Source: Mytilus trossulus
Lineage: Eukaryota > Mollusca > Bivalvia > Mytilida > Mytilidae
Length of the DNA: 64,000 nucleotides
Reading direction: 5' to 3'
NCBI RefSeq assembly: GCF_036588685.1
Contig: NC_086374.1
Coordinates: 93,447,059 to 93,511,058, forward strand
In this document: positions 26,477 to 37,995 of the stretch, one piece after another
Layout: each line of letters opens with the position of its first letter
Position numbering within the stretch: position 1 is the first letter of the stretch
Translations under genes and position numbers: made by a program
The notes under the pieces: generated by a model
Databases searched by the model: none
What the model was told of the DNA's origin: nothing
What the model saw: the letters and a program-made list of their open reading frames with translations, nothing else

Positions 26477-29076
26477 ATGGATTTAAAGTTAATTAGGATT
26501 ACATATATATGGATGTTTTTCAGTTATTCTATTATAATTCAACAGGTATGTCGATTCTTATTTATTTAATTTTATACCGAGTCTTCTTTTATTTCTTTTT
26601 TTTCCTTTTTCCTATTTTGTATTTTCTATTCTCTTAGTTTTTACTGTCCGTCACATATATGCTTTCTGCCTGTGCCAAGTCAAGAATATGACAGTTGTTA
26701 TCCATTCGTTTGATGTGTTTGAACTTTTTATTTTGCCATTTGATTGGGGACATTCCTTTGTGAATTTTCCTCAGAGTTCAGTATTTTTTGTGATTTTGCT
26801 TTTTCTTAATCTTTAAACTTTTTTTTATTTTAAGTTTCATTCGATTGACTGTACACAAACATGTAATCAGGGAATGTCAATTAGGGATTAATTTGCCACT
26901 GGATGTTAAGCAACCATCAATCAATCAAACAATTAGGGATTGAGGATGAATATTCTTTATGTTTTTCATACACTATTTTTTAAATAAAATTATGAATTCA
27001 AAAAACATTCTTTGTCTTGAATTAGTGATGTTGCTCAATCAATATATCCATTTTATTTCAGTGCCATGCTAACGATGTAGAAGGGGATAATCAATCAACA
27101 TCAGAAATAGAACACATTCAAAATAATAAGACAGAACATAATTCAGACAACACTTTAATGAATATAACCACCAGCATAAATTCAACGCATGCGTCAACTG
27201 AAAATGATACTGTAGAAATGCAGAATGTGGAAAATAATTCAGAACAGCTATCTTATAACAGTAGTGCGGACTTAAACACACCCGCTATGACCACTGAACC
27301 CATGTCAACGTTGTTGGTATCTGATAGTTCTGAAATTTCGATTAAAAAAACAACGGTTTTGGATATATTGAATAAATCTCTGGAATTAATACTAGATCAT
27401 TTACGGAATGTGACCTCATCTAGCGCAACAACGGAAACTCCCAAATTAACAACTGGATCTTTTGAGAATAAAACATCGGAGATTGAGATAAAATCCAATG
27501 AAACACAAATACAAGAATCGACGACAGAAGCAAGTAATAAAACTATTGGGAGTGAAACAAAGACTAATGAAACACAAATACAAGAGGCGACTACAGAAGG
27601 AAGCAATAAAACAACAGTTGAACAAAATGTTTTGTATACAACAGAAGAGCAAGGGTCTACTAAAATATCAGATGTAGACAAAAAAATTATGGGCGGAACT
27701 AATGCAACAACCGAAACCAATAGGACGAACGAAATTAATGCAAATAATACGAATCTTTTAAATAACAGTCGAATCAATTCGGTATTGAATGAGAGTTTAC
27801 CGAAGTTAGACTTAATGGCAACGACGGCTGTTGTGATCAATACTAGCAAAGTCAGTGAACACAATGCTCAAACGACGCAATCGACTCCAATAAACAATAT
27901 CACTGCTCCTTTGTTAAATCAAACTGACCAATCCTCTCTTAGAATAACAACAATTGGTGAAAAGGAAACTCGTAATACGATAGAACCATCGCAATCATTG
28001 GATAAGACAAAGACAACAACAAAGACACCTGTAACTAAAGTTACAATTTTAAAAATAGTAGCTACAGAAACATTTAAAGGAACTTCAGAAATAGATGTAA
28101 ACAGTATTAAACGTACAGACACACCTACGTTAAAAACCACACCAAAATTTTCCACTGAACAATCGACAACATTTACAACAAAAGCAGGAATACAAATATT
28201 GGTGACTATGAATAATGAAATAGCAACCAAACCATCTTCACAGAAAACAATTGAAAAAGATATGTACAAAACTGCAGAAATAGGAGGCATTACTGAGAAC
28301 TGGATGGAGTTCAACATAAGTGGTTTTGGTGTCAATGCTAACCTAGAAGTCCACAACCTTGGAGACAAAGAAGACGACCGATACTGGCCTGTGGTTGTGG
28401 CAGTGACCATTGGGATTCCCGCCATAATAATTATTGGTGTAACCATCATTGTAATGCATAGAAAAAGGTTAGGACGAAGATCACTCTCTAGACCAAACAA
28501 ACTTGCTTATGCTTAAAACCAATGCTTTACTGGGTTGGTAAGTGTAATGTATCGAGTGCTAGATGCTTGCTTATTCATTAGTCACCATGTCTGTATGCTT
28601 AGTACTGTAGAGCTAGTTTAAAAATAATGTCAAAGTACATGCAATTTATATCATATTTCTTAACTTTTTACTAGACAAAGCTAGATTTAAGAAAATATTT
28701 GTAAAATAGCATTGTTCTTTTTTAGGTCTCCTTTTAATCAGATTTTTATGACAATTTTTACCTTTATATTCTTGTAATCTTTTTTCAGGATGCAATATGC
28801 TACTTTTAATTATACCATACAACTCGAATTATACTTCTACAGTTAATCCCTATACTCAAGATGAAATTTTGTTAAAGTTTTAACCAATTTATAATTTATA
28901 TATCATTGTATATATACAACTGTCATATTTTATCGTGTCGGTGATAGATACTTTTCCCTTTTTACATGTAACATATATATATCTTCATTGTTTTTTCTTT
29001 CAGAAAACTTGAAAAGGCACGACAGGCCTTCAGTGGATACAGCTATATCACACCTCCGAGGGAGTATGATGTATGA
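26477..29076 (+). CDS. Mucin-like single-pass membrane protein (515 aa; alternative 507 aa tail)
   Basis: Exon 1 (26477-26545) encodes a 23-residue signal peptide ending at a CAG|GTATGT donor. Exon 2 starts at 27062 after a TTTATTTCAG acceptor and stays in frame. The ectodomain (about residues 24-460) is rich in Thr, Ser and Asn, has about twenty N-x-S/T sequons and very few cysteines, and contains an imperfect 22-24-residue duplication (N-E-T-Q-I-Q-E core) encoded at about 27490-27615: a typical mucin-like, O- and N-glycosylated stalk. One transmembrane helix lies at about residues 465-489, followed by the basic stop-transfer M-H-R-K-R. If the donor at 28467/28468 (AAAAG|GTTAGG) is used, exon 3 (29004-29076, after TTTCTTTCAG) adds a tail ending E-Y-D-V. 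If not, reading continues to a stop at 28514-28516. AATAAA at 29851-29856 fits as the polyadenylation signal. I do not recognise the family; adhesion, mucosal coat or receptor roles are open. Confidence 0.75.
26655..26815 (+). repeat. Interspersed family A, partial, in intron 1 of the mucin-like gene
   Basis: Starts at GCCAAGTCAAGAATATGACAG and ends in the block CTCAGAGTTCAGTATTTTTTG. Confidence 0.65.
28468..28516 (+). CDS. Alternative (intron-retained) C-terminal tail of the mucin-like gene
   Basis: If the GTTAGG donor at 28468 is ignored, the long exon runs on through a basic tail (L-G-R-R-S-L-S-R-P-N-K) to a stop at 28514-28516. A second, stronger-looking donor (TTG|GTAAGT) sits just after the stop, at about 28537, so an isoform could end here and splice its 3' UTR. 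The two tails differ completely: this one is basic with R-x-x-S motifs, the other acidic or aromatic at its end. Confidence 0.45.
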
Positions 29077-29850
29077 GCGATCGTCTGGAGCTATTTATTT
29101 GGTGACGCAATCATTAACTGTTGATACGAAAGCATAAATGAGGAGCATAATCTCAGAATCTTTCATACACACACACACACGTGTATACAAATGTTTTTTA
29201 CACATCAAGGATTCATCAAGGTCAATGTTGATGGTTATAGCTTTTATATGCGAATAATAGTTTGTTTGTTTAAAATGTATAACCAAACTTGACCTTAGAT
29301 TACTTAGGCTAAATGTGTCGCCCCTTTTTGGTCATATAGCTCCTAACGTTTCTTCGTATTTGTATTTCCATGGTTTTCAAATGCTTACTAAACAATTTCT
29401 CAATTTTAAAATGAGGCACATTTTTGGCAGTTTAGTGACATTATCAAGAGGTTTGAAGCCCTAAAGTTTATATTTAAAATACAATTGAAAAATAAATATA
29501 CCCTTATATCCGGCAAAACTAAAACTAGGCCATATCTGAAGCATGTTATATATATTGTTTTTAGTGGATTTATAAGGCATATGTATGTGCTCGGTCCCTT
29601 AAAAATCCAACTGGTGGTGTATATAAGTGCAATGTAAGTACCCAAACGTCTCCATTTTTCATCTTGATTTTCGTTTAAAAGTTTATTGCACATTTTTGTA
29701 TGTTTATGTTACTGACTGAATACGTCTTCATTTTACAAAATTATTTTATCTTATGGTTAATGGTTATTTTGATAATCATACGTATTGGTTGTTATTTATT
29801 GTATATATACTGTTAAATGTTCTCCATGTAGGAAAAGGTATGAAATATGA

Positions 29851-29856
29851 AATAAA
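29851..29856 (+). promoter_or_regulatory. Candidate polyadenylation signal, mucin-like gene
   Basis: AATAAA about 775 bases after the exon-3 stop, followed by an A-rich stretch. Confidence 0.4.
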
Positions 29857-29929
29857 AAAATAAAAAGACATCTTGTTTTAGTAGTAAATATTTTTTTCTG
29901 CGTTATTTTTGTAGACCATTTATTTGTTA

Positions 29930-29985
29930 TATGAAGATGTGGTATGAGTGCCAGTGAGACAACTCTCCATCCAAGTCATAATTTG
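29930..29985 (+). repeat. Short family B fragment
   Basis: GAAGATGTGGTATGAGTGCC plus GTGAGACAACTCTCC only; the rest is missing. Confidence 0.55.
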
Positions 29986-30561
29986 GATAGTCATACCAAT
30001 CACCTCTCTTCTGGTTATTCTCTTGTGAGTTCAGATAAATTGTCTAAAATGTCACGATAAAGGAACTTAACAAAATGTTCATTTGCAATAATATATCATG
30101 AACAAGGATAACAGGGATTACTTAGAATGTTGGGCAGTAAAAGAAACTATACCAAACACCAAAACATGGCGACTCTGATTTTATTTTCGTCTTGTATCGA
30201 AAAATTTAACCTGAGATCATAAAATTCAGTGGCTCTCGTTTGGTTTCTGTCTACCATAATTGTTTATGGTAGCTGGTTGACGTATATATCAGGCAGTTGG
30301 GCTTTCTTTACAAACCAACAAACCATTAAAATGGGGGACATAAGAATTATATCATTATTCCTAATTACCAGTGTTTCGTCATAACATCGCTTACCTAGTA
30401 TTGACTTTAAATGAGAAACCGACCTCACCATGAAAAGTTAAAATTGGTCAAATAAACTCTATAAAACTTTAACAGACAGGTACAACTTACAAACGGTCTA
30501 CATAAAATAATAAATAAATAACAAGAAGATGGATGATGTGGTAATTTGTCGGTTACACGCC

Positions 30562-30670
30562 ATTATTCCGACAGCCCATTAGTCCGAAAGCCCATTGATC
30601 CGACAACCCATTAGTCCAACAACCCATTGCTCCGACAGCCCAATACTCCGACAACCCATAAGTCCGACAC
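30562..30670 (+). repeat. 16-bp tandem array, left arm
   Basis: About seven copies of a 16-mer (CCCATTAGTCCGACAA and variants) with no spacers. Changes cluster at positions 6-9 and at the last base. Inverted relative to the array at 32936-33083. Confidence 0.9.
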
Positions 30671-32935
30671 TTATCAAGACAAGTATTAGGGTATCAGGGT
30701 AAAATAAAACTTGTCTGTCTGTATTATTACGTTTAGATATGTAATAACATATTTTAAGAAATAACTTCGTATATACATAAGGCTGAGGTAGTTCGAATAC
30801 TTTCTATACACGTGCACTCAATTCGAAATCTGTATGTAGAATAGAACAGAAAATATTATTTAAAGGGTATATAAACAGTATATAAATCAAGAACAACCAG
30901 TGATGGTGCGTGTTACTGATGATGCTCTCGCACAAATACTTTGTTGTTGAGTTGTGAATCTGAAAAAGCCTCACACCGTATAGGTGACTTATATAAACCT
31001 TGAAAAATCATTGTATTGTAAGTTCCTGCGAAAAATGTGACGAAAATTTTCAACTTGGCTGTCATGTGAAAAGTGTTCGGTAAACAGGAATTTGTTGAGT
31101 AATGATTCTGAAAACGTATCACACGATACAGCCGACTGCAATAAACCTTTCAGAAATCCTTTTTATGTCGTTCATGAAAAAAATGCAACGAAAATATCCA
31201 TGGGACGGAAGGACGAACTGACGGACGGTACGACTGACGAGTGGACGGTTGAATGAACGGACAGAGGTAAAACAGTATATTCCCACTTTTGCAAGCGGCG
31301 GTATACTGATTGGGTCAACATTAAGACTTTACAATACTAATATCATAGTAATTATAATGATATAATTATCTGTATAACACCGTAAGCCTCAGTCACAATC
31401 GGAGCCAAAACAAAATAAAAAAAAAACCAATTAGCACATTGATATCAAATAACAGTCAGTATAAAACCATGTACTGCATAATTCAAAAGAACTATCAATA
31501 TAATCACCATTTGTTTCCCCCATAATAGTAAAGTTTTCTTGTGTTTACATCGAAGATATATCATATTTATCTAACTTTTCAAAGTTCTGACATGTGCTAG
31601 ACTGAATATGCTGAAAAGAGTTCTTCTCTCAAATTTTGATAATGCGAGCATTCGATTGACAAATTACGCTCATCCTCAACTCTACCAGCTGTACAATACG
31701 ATTTTTTGAATATCTGGCATTTTCAATTCTTAATGTGATGGGTGAGCACCGATTCTTAATCAACATATGAACTTCCTTTCTGAAAATCAATGATACATTG
31801 TAGCTAAATATTTTCCCCCTTGAAAACAAACTTTAAATGAAAAATAAGTGTCAAGTATGCCACAAAACACATAATGTAGTTAGTGTTTACAATTAGACAA
31901 TTTGAAAAAGACACAAGCAGGACAATAATGTCACACATTGTGTTAGATTTATTACTAGTTGTTACTGGCTTTTATACTGCACTCGTTCTTTTTGAACAGT
32001 CAAAATACGTTGACTGTATTTTTCTATGTCATAAATTTCATAAACAGTCACCGACCCGATATCACTTTTCCTCATGAATATTTTTAAAAGAAAAAGAAGT
32101 TGCCGCAATGTTCATGTCCGTCGTATTTGTTTTTCGTTTTGTTGTAAATCATCAGTCCTGCACTTCCTTCAACCATTATAAAAGAGTCATATTTTTCTAG
32201 ATTTTGAAATAAGCTCGGGATATAAAATTGGAATCACTATAAATAAATTAAGTGTCATCTCTCAGACTATGTCTGATCGATCGCTTAAAGTGATGTGTAC
32301 TGTCTCCGTATTTCGTGGATTAACATTCCCTAACATGATACCGTATTCATAATTGGAATTGCTGATCTTTTCTGAGTTGTCATCTTATGTTTAAGGATCT
32401 GGGTATGTATTTCAGGGGCAGATCCAGCAATTTGAAAAGGGGGATTCCCAACCCTGATTAAAGGGGCGTTCCAACTATATGCTCCCATTCAAATACATTG
32501 ATTGGCCAAAAAAGGGGTCCCCCCCTTTTGGGTCCGTCAATGTATTTGTCTCTTTGTTTTTCTCAATTTTACTGACGCTACATCCCCCCCCCCCCCCCCC
32601 CCTGATACGCGAAAGGGGGTATCCGACGATCTAGTGAAAGAAGGTAGAACCAGACACACACAAAAACACAGCGAACTAGAACAGCACAAACTGAGAGGGG
32701 ACACAGTATCAATGAAATGTTAAGAAAAATGAAATACTCAGACACGTAAAACGAAAGAGGGACCCGGGTAAGGACTGATGAGTAGTTGCAATAAGCATGT
32801 GTATCAACTCCAATGTACTTAAACTTACATCCCGCATGGAAAGAATAATTGGGATCAAAACGAACAACCACAAATATTACAGAGAACGGAGTTGGTACTT
32901 TTTAGAGAAAATTTACCCATACACATAAGAAAAAT

Positions 32936-33083
32936 GCATTGTCGGAATAATGGGCTGTCGGAGTAATGGGCTGTCGGAGTATTGGGTTGTCGGAATAGTG
33001 GGCTGTCGGAGTAATGGGTTGTCGGAATAGTGGGCTGTCGGAGTAATGGTCTGTCGGAATAATGGTTGTCGGACTAATGGGAT
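32936..33083 (-). repeat. 16-bp tandem array, right arm
   Basis: About nine copies of the same 16-mer, seen here as GTCGGAGTAATGGGCT. Alternating unit variants (AATAGTGGGCT and AGTAATGGGTT) suggest a 32-bp higher-order duplication within the array. Confidence 0.9.
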
Positions 33084-33654
33084 ATCACCAATTTGTCTTC
33101 TGGTGAAAAACAGATCCATTGGTGTTTGTTTAATGTCTAATAGCCAACATATTGTGCATATTCTTTAAGCTTTTTATTGCACAGTATTTCAACCTCTACT
33201 ACAGTGCTTTTCATATAGCTGTCTCGTAAATGTCTTGTTCACAATAGCCTCATTTTCATTATGAGACTTGGAAAGAAGAGAACTTTAAAAACACCACTAC
33301 AGACTACTAAGTATATATGACAATTATGGACATGTTTTAGTGTCTTTTTCTATCGCACATTTCTTGCAGTTTATTCATCACTACTAGTATTCAAAGATCT
33401 AGATAATTATTCCATTAAAACAAATTTATAATAGTAGATCTTTGGTAGTATTTGTTCATTTCATCAAGTTATAACCTGTATAGACTGAAAGGAAAATGTG
33501 ATACATGTATATATTTGTGACATCATCAAATGACTCGAGACTCATCATTATTTATGTTCAGCCATCCTCTTCAAAAGTAGGGAGAAATCTATCATCACCC
33601 TTGGCTAAGTGTAGATGGTATTCACTCTGAGTATGAGTCACATGAATGGTGAAA

Positions 33655-33800
33655 TTAGTGGAGCAGGATCTGCTAGCCTTCCCGAGTTCCTTAAATCACT
33701 AACAGTTCTGGGTAGGATTCATGTTATTCAGAATAAATTCTCTATTTAGTGTTTTGGGTTTTTTTTGTTAGTTTTTTCAATGGTGTTGGTCAGTTTATGT
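33655..33800 (-). repeat. Diverged family C copy
   Basis: Contains GTGGAGCAGGATCTGCTAGCC, then weaker matches (TGGTGTTGGTCAGTTTATG), as in the family-C minus orientation. Confidence 0.5.
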
Positions 33801-34355
33801 CTTTTTATGAGTTTTCATAGTTACCTTGGTATATACCGACTCTTTTTGTCTGTTATTGAAGGTCATATGTTAAACACTAGCTGTCATATCTGGTTTATTG
33901 TGACATTTAATGGTTGTGTCATTGGCATACACCCTCACTATAGGCTTTGACAAGTAAATAATTAGACAACTTGTCCATTTTTTGTTGTTGAATATTGACT
34001 ATTTTGTTAAAAAAAATGATGGAAGGGTAGGAACTGCAATGAGTTTGAAAACCAATAAAAACAGTTGCTTATTATTCAAAATCACATGGTCATCAGTCCT
34101 ATAACATAAGACTTATTGGGTTAATATTGTTTGCATTCAACATTTTTTATTGGATTTAAAAAAAAAATATCAATGTGGAACAAACTACATGTATATCCAA
34201 TAATAAATGTTGAATTCAAACTATATGAGCATACAAAGTCTTGCATAATAGAACTACATAGTCAGAGGAATGACAATACAGTTAAATATTAATTGTCATT
34301 CCAAATTGATCATGGAAGGGTGGCTAAAGATAGAAATGCATATTATTTAAAATTC

Positions 34356-34361
34356 TTTATT
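34356..34361 (-). promoter_or_regulatory. Candidate polyadenylation signal, COX14-like gene
   Basis: AATAAA on the minus strand about 860 bases past the stop, in GTAAATAAAGAATT. Confidence 0.4.
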
Positions 34362-35219
34362 TACAAACATGTTCAAACAGATACAAACATTCAATGACCA
34401 TTTACACCTATAACATGTACTCCCTATGAAATTATATATTTTAACAAGTCTCTGTCTTATATAATAGCAATTCATACAAGATATAAATCAATTACTGAAG
34501 CATGATTGATAAAATCAAAACAGTTTCTGTGACATACACCATAAATAATTATACACAGACACAAATCTCTGAAAGTCATAAAATGATCTTGAGCTTGATC
34601 AGAATATATCAAATCATAATTCATGATTGATGAAATAATTATCAAAAAAAAATACTTTTTTTATTTTCTGGTACTAGTTATTATAATCATGAAGAAAGTC
34701 ATACGCTAAACAAAACCTGGTGCTGAAAATTAACAGATCACGCTAAAAATAGTAAATAAACCAAATCATGAAATTCAGACTTGATTTGTGAAAATAGTTT
34801 TGTTTAAAAATGCATTCAGAATCTATTGCACCAAGTACACTAAGTTAAATAACAACGAATTACAGAAGTTGAAATAATATATCAATCTTCAGTTTGTATC
34901 ATTTGATTTGACCTGGAGACTAAAATTAGATGAATCAAGACTGTTAAATAGTTTGTTCTTTTTTTTTTAAATGCCGTATACAGATATAAGAACCTGCATG
35001 GCTCATCAGGAAAAGATTCAAATATGAACTCTAAAATCAGGATTTTTTTTATATATGATTACTACAAAAATATATCAACTTAAATAACTGAATTCCTTGG
35101 TTTCTGTGCATCTATATACTGGTACATGTACTCAATTTCTTATCATTGAACTTATAACACTCTAATGCACATATGAATATGAAACCATTTTAAATGAGTT
35201 GATATGATATTGATGTGGT

Positions 35220-36009
35220 TTATTTTGAATGTCCCATAAGTTCTCTCTCGTGCAGTGCCTGTGCATCTCTCATTTCCTGTTCCTTCACCAAATTTATTAT
35301 CTCATTCTTCATTGGAGGAGTAACTATAAAAAACAAAAAAATCATCTTTTAAATACTAATCAATTTTTATCTTATACAATGTATAATATAAATATGTACA
35401 TGTAACTATAATATTAATAACAAAAGATTTCAGCTTTTTTTCAAAGACAATGAAATAAAATACAAACAAAATAATTACAGATATTCAAAAGTCAAGAATT
35501 CAATGACAGAAAATGTTCTAAATTATTTTATCTTCAATAAAAATAGTTATACTAACTCATGTCAAAAAATTCTAGTGGCATAAAAAATTACTTTAGCAAT
35601 AGTTTTCTGAAAGGGAAAATACCAATGTTTCTAAATCTCTTTTTTAACCCCTTCATGGCTCTACTTTAAATTATTTTTTACTGCTTATTGTTAAACACTA
35701 TGTATATATATTTAGCTATTTTCTTCCAAAATAATCAATAGGAATCATTAATTTATAATCAAAGGATTTTGTTTTTCAGTAATGAGAGCCAAACCATTTT
35801 TTTAAGGATTTGTTTATACATACACAAGATAAAAGCACATTAAACAGATCACAACCTTATTAAAATGACATAAAATAATACTTACTATAAGAGATCTCAT
35901 ACATTTTGAAGGCTAATACGGACATAGAATACAACATGGTACCAACTAATCCTATAACAGTACTCTTATGTGCTATATCATACACAACATTCTTTCTAGG
36001 CAGCCTCAT
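35220..36009 (-). CDS. COX14-like single-pass membrane microprotein (75 aa, 2 coding exons)
   Basis: Minus-strand coding exons 36009-35886 and 35323-35220 join in frame (phase 1, GTAAGT donor, TTTTTTATAG acceptor) into 75 residues. Residues 1-15 are basic and polar, about 17-37 form one hydrophobic helix, and about 45-75 form a charged, probably helical tail. The segment D-I-A-H-K-S-T-V followed by L-V-G-T-M-L-Y and L-A-F-K-M-Y resembles COX14, the inner-membrane factor that binds newly made COX1 during cytochrome c oxidase assembly; length and topology also fit. The match is by eye, so other small mitochondrial membrane proteins remain possible. An acceptor (TTATTTGTAG) lies four bases before the ATG, so a 5' UTR exon should exist upstream, beyond the fold-back elements at 36.0-37.3 kb. 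A minus-strand AATAAA at 34361-34356 fits a 3' UTR of roughly 0.9 kb. Confidence 0.65.
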
Positions 36010-36039
36010 TTTCCTACAAATAAAAAAATAAATAAATGG

Positions 36040-36405
36040 ACTTTTAATGGAATTATATAAATCGGGCATCAATTTGTTCATTTTTCATTTACCTCTTCAT
36101 TTATGTAAGTTTCACCTACCTGCAAACCTTTATTTTTCCATATTTTAACAGTTTTCACAGAGACCCATCAATTTTGGCATTTTAAAAAAAAGGTTGGCAG
36201 GTAGGTGAAACTTACACACATGAAGAGGTTAATGAAAAATGAACAGATTGATGCTCTATTTATATAATTCGAAGGCCGTCAGTCAGCACCAGAAGCGACA
36301 AAGCAGCACATATATTTTGGCTGGGCAAATATCCCTTTTTTGATATGGGACGAGCTCTGACGTCCCACAGCCCCAGCTTGTCTGGTAAAACAGCTAGTAC
36401 TAAGA
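36040..36405. mobile_element. Truncated fold-back element 1
   Basis: Inverted arms (ATCGGGCATCAATTTGTTC... and the reverse complement near 36240) meet around 36170. The right arm continues through GAC-rich sequence to about 36390, but the left arm stops at about 36045, so one side is lost. The sequence matches the arms of the complete element just downstream. It sits in the presumed first intron of the COX14-like gene, within about 30 bp of that gene's ATG exon. Confidence 0.7.
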
Positions 36406-36430
36406 ATAAGAAAAACAGCTAGTACTAAGT

Positions 36431-37306
36431 AGTCCGAGATTACTCTGACGTCTGACGGCTGTTTAGTCAGACAAGCTGGGGCCGTGGGACGTCAGAGCTT
36501 GTCCCATATCAAAAAGTGGATATTTGCCCACCCAAAATAGATGCGCTACTTCCTCGCTTCTGGAGCCGACTGAGGGCCTTGGAATTATAAATATAAATCG
36601 GGCATCAATCTCTTCAGTTTTCATTTATCTCTTCATTTATGCAAGTTTCACCTACCTGCCAAACCTTTAATTTTCTATGTTTTAACATTTTTCACCGAGA
36701 CCCATGATTTCTCCATTTTTAACTTTCACTTTCAAATGGATGTCAAGTTACGAGAGATTTCCTGGCCTGGAGACTCAAATATGCAAATATTTATATTTTG
36801 TTACCTTCTTTATAGGAGATCGATGAATAACATTTAGAAGCAACCACGTTTTTTCACCTCCTTTTCAGGCGATCGGTAACTAGCATTTAGTTCCGACCAC
36901 GATAACAATCGGCAACTCTCAGACATTTAGGTAACTTACAGCGTAAATGAACGAGGTGTTACATTATGGTCATTTGCACTGTTTTCTCGTGGTCACGTGA
37001 TAATCTTTGAAAATGAAAGGCAACATGGAGAAATCATGGGTCTCGGTGAAAAATGTTAAAACATAGAAAATTAAAGGTTTGGCAGGTAGGTGAAACTTAC
37101 ATAAATGAAGAGATAAATGAAAACTGAAGAGATTGATGCCCGATTTATATAATTCCAAGGCCCTCAGTTGGCTCCAGAAGCGAGGAAGTAGCGCATCTAT
37201 TATGGGTGGGCAAATATCCACTTTTTGATATGGGACAAGCTCTGACGTCCCACGGCCCCAGCTTGTCTGGCTAAACAGCCGTCAGACGTCATAGTAATCT
37301 CGGACT
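36431..37306. mobile_element. Complete fold-back element 2 with 10-bp target duplication
   Basis: Termini AGTCCGAGATTAC...GTAATCTCGGACT are inverted repeats of about 300 bp that flank a unique centre (about 36730-37000). The direct repeat AGTACTAAGT is present at both edges, 36421-36430 and 37307-37316. A 10-bp duplication with long inverted ends suggests a Mutator-like (MULE) non-autonomous element. No coding capacity is seen. Confidence 0.75.
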
Positions 37307-37449
37307 AGTACTAAGTTGCAAATTGATTGGGCTTCAATCTCATCAAAAACTTAGTCTAGTCTAAATTGACCAAAACTTTAGTCTGAAGCGGGTCAGATGG
37401 AAGGACTTAAAGACGGATACACTGTAACACAGACCGAAATACGTAATGT

Positions 37450-37612
37450 TCGAAATACACCTTATCGCTATTTGTCCGCCATTACTGGATATCACACAGG
37501 TTCCCGTAAAATGTTGATGTCATAAAACAAAATATCTGACGCCACAATAGAAAAGTGATTGTTGTATGCGTCATAAAGGTCAAGCTAATAGCGATAAGAT
37601 GTATTGGGAATA
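37450..37612. mobile_element. Small MITE with TTATCGCTATT termini
   Basis: The left end ACACCTTATCGCTATT and right end AATAGCGATAAGATGT are inverted over about 16 bp, with about 130 bp between. A related inverted pair built on TATCGCTATTTTAC lies at 11280-11435. Confidence 0.5.
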
Positions 37613-37906
37613 AAAAAAAACATATACACCCCCCTTTTTAAGTTAATTGGTTGCTTCCTTATGGTAATAAAACATATCCAAGCCTATCCTATTCTTGAAA
37701 CTTAATGATATATGTGTTAGTATGGTATTGCTTTTTCTTCACATATAAGCGTATAAGTACCTTATAAATTAAAATAATAATTCGTCAAGAGCAAAGTTAG
37801 GTAACCTTGGTTAATTAGACGCTTGAAGGAAAATCTCGAAAACGTTTTTTTTCTGGTCTCACTAATTAGCGACAAAAAGCGTCAAGAAGCGAGAAGAAGG
37901 GGTACA

Positions 37907-37995
37907 AGTCAAATCGGCACCTGGTCAAATCGGCACCCATAGAAAAAGTCAAATCGGCACCTGGATAAATCGGCATATAGTCAAATCGGCACCCA
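37907..37995 (+). repeat. Five tandem copies of a GTCAAATCGGCACC word
   Basis: Near-identical words GTCAAATCGGCACC(T/C) recur at spacings of 17-20 bases next to the left terminus of the composite element. A single related word (AGTCAAATCGGCT) lies in the loop of the hairpin at about 39988. Confidence 0.8.

Larger units (their letters stand above)
30556..33085. mobile_element. Fold-back (TU/FB-like) element with 16-bp tandem arrays as inverted termini
   Basis: The left end (30562-30670) has about 7 tandem units of consensus CCCATTAGTCCGACAR. The right end (32936-33083) has about 9 units of the same 16-mer in inverted orientation. About 2.3 kb lies between, without a recognisable transposase; it includes a 20-base C tract at about 32584 and a short region of GACGGACG-type words at 31200-31265. 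Inverted ends built from short tandem repeats are known in sea-urchin TU elements and Drosophila FB elements. Target-site duplications could not be fixed by eye. Confidence 0.65.

Noticed and set aside
27397-28500. Antisense ORFs of 155 and 193 codons
   Set aside because: They lie opposite the mucin-like exon, and their composition (Val/Leu-rich) is what the complement of Asn/Thr/Ser codons gives.
30562-30670. CRISPR-like short regular repeats
   Set aside because: 16-bp contiguous units without spacers in a eukaryotic context; an inverted partner array exists 2.3 kb away.
32913-33119. Proline/arginine-patterned minus ORF
   Set aside because: It is the translation of the 16-bp tandem array; the 48-base pseudo-period explains the pattern.
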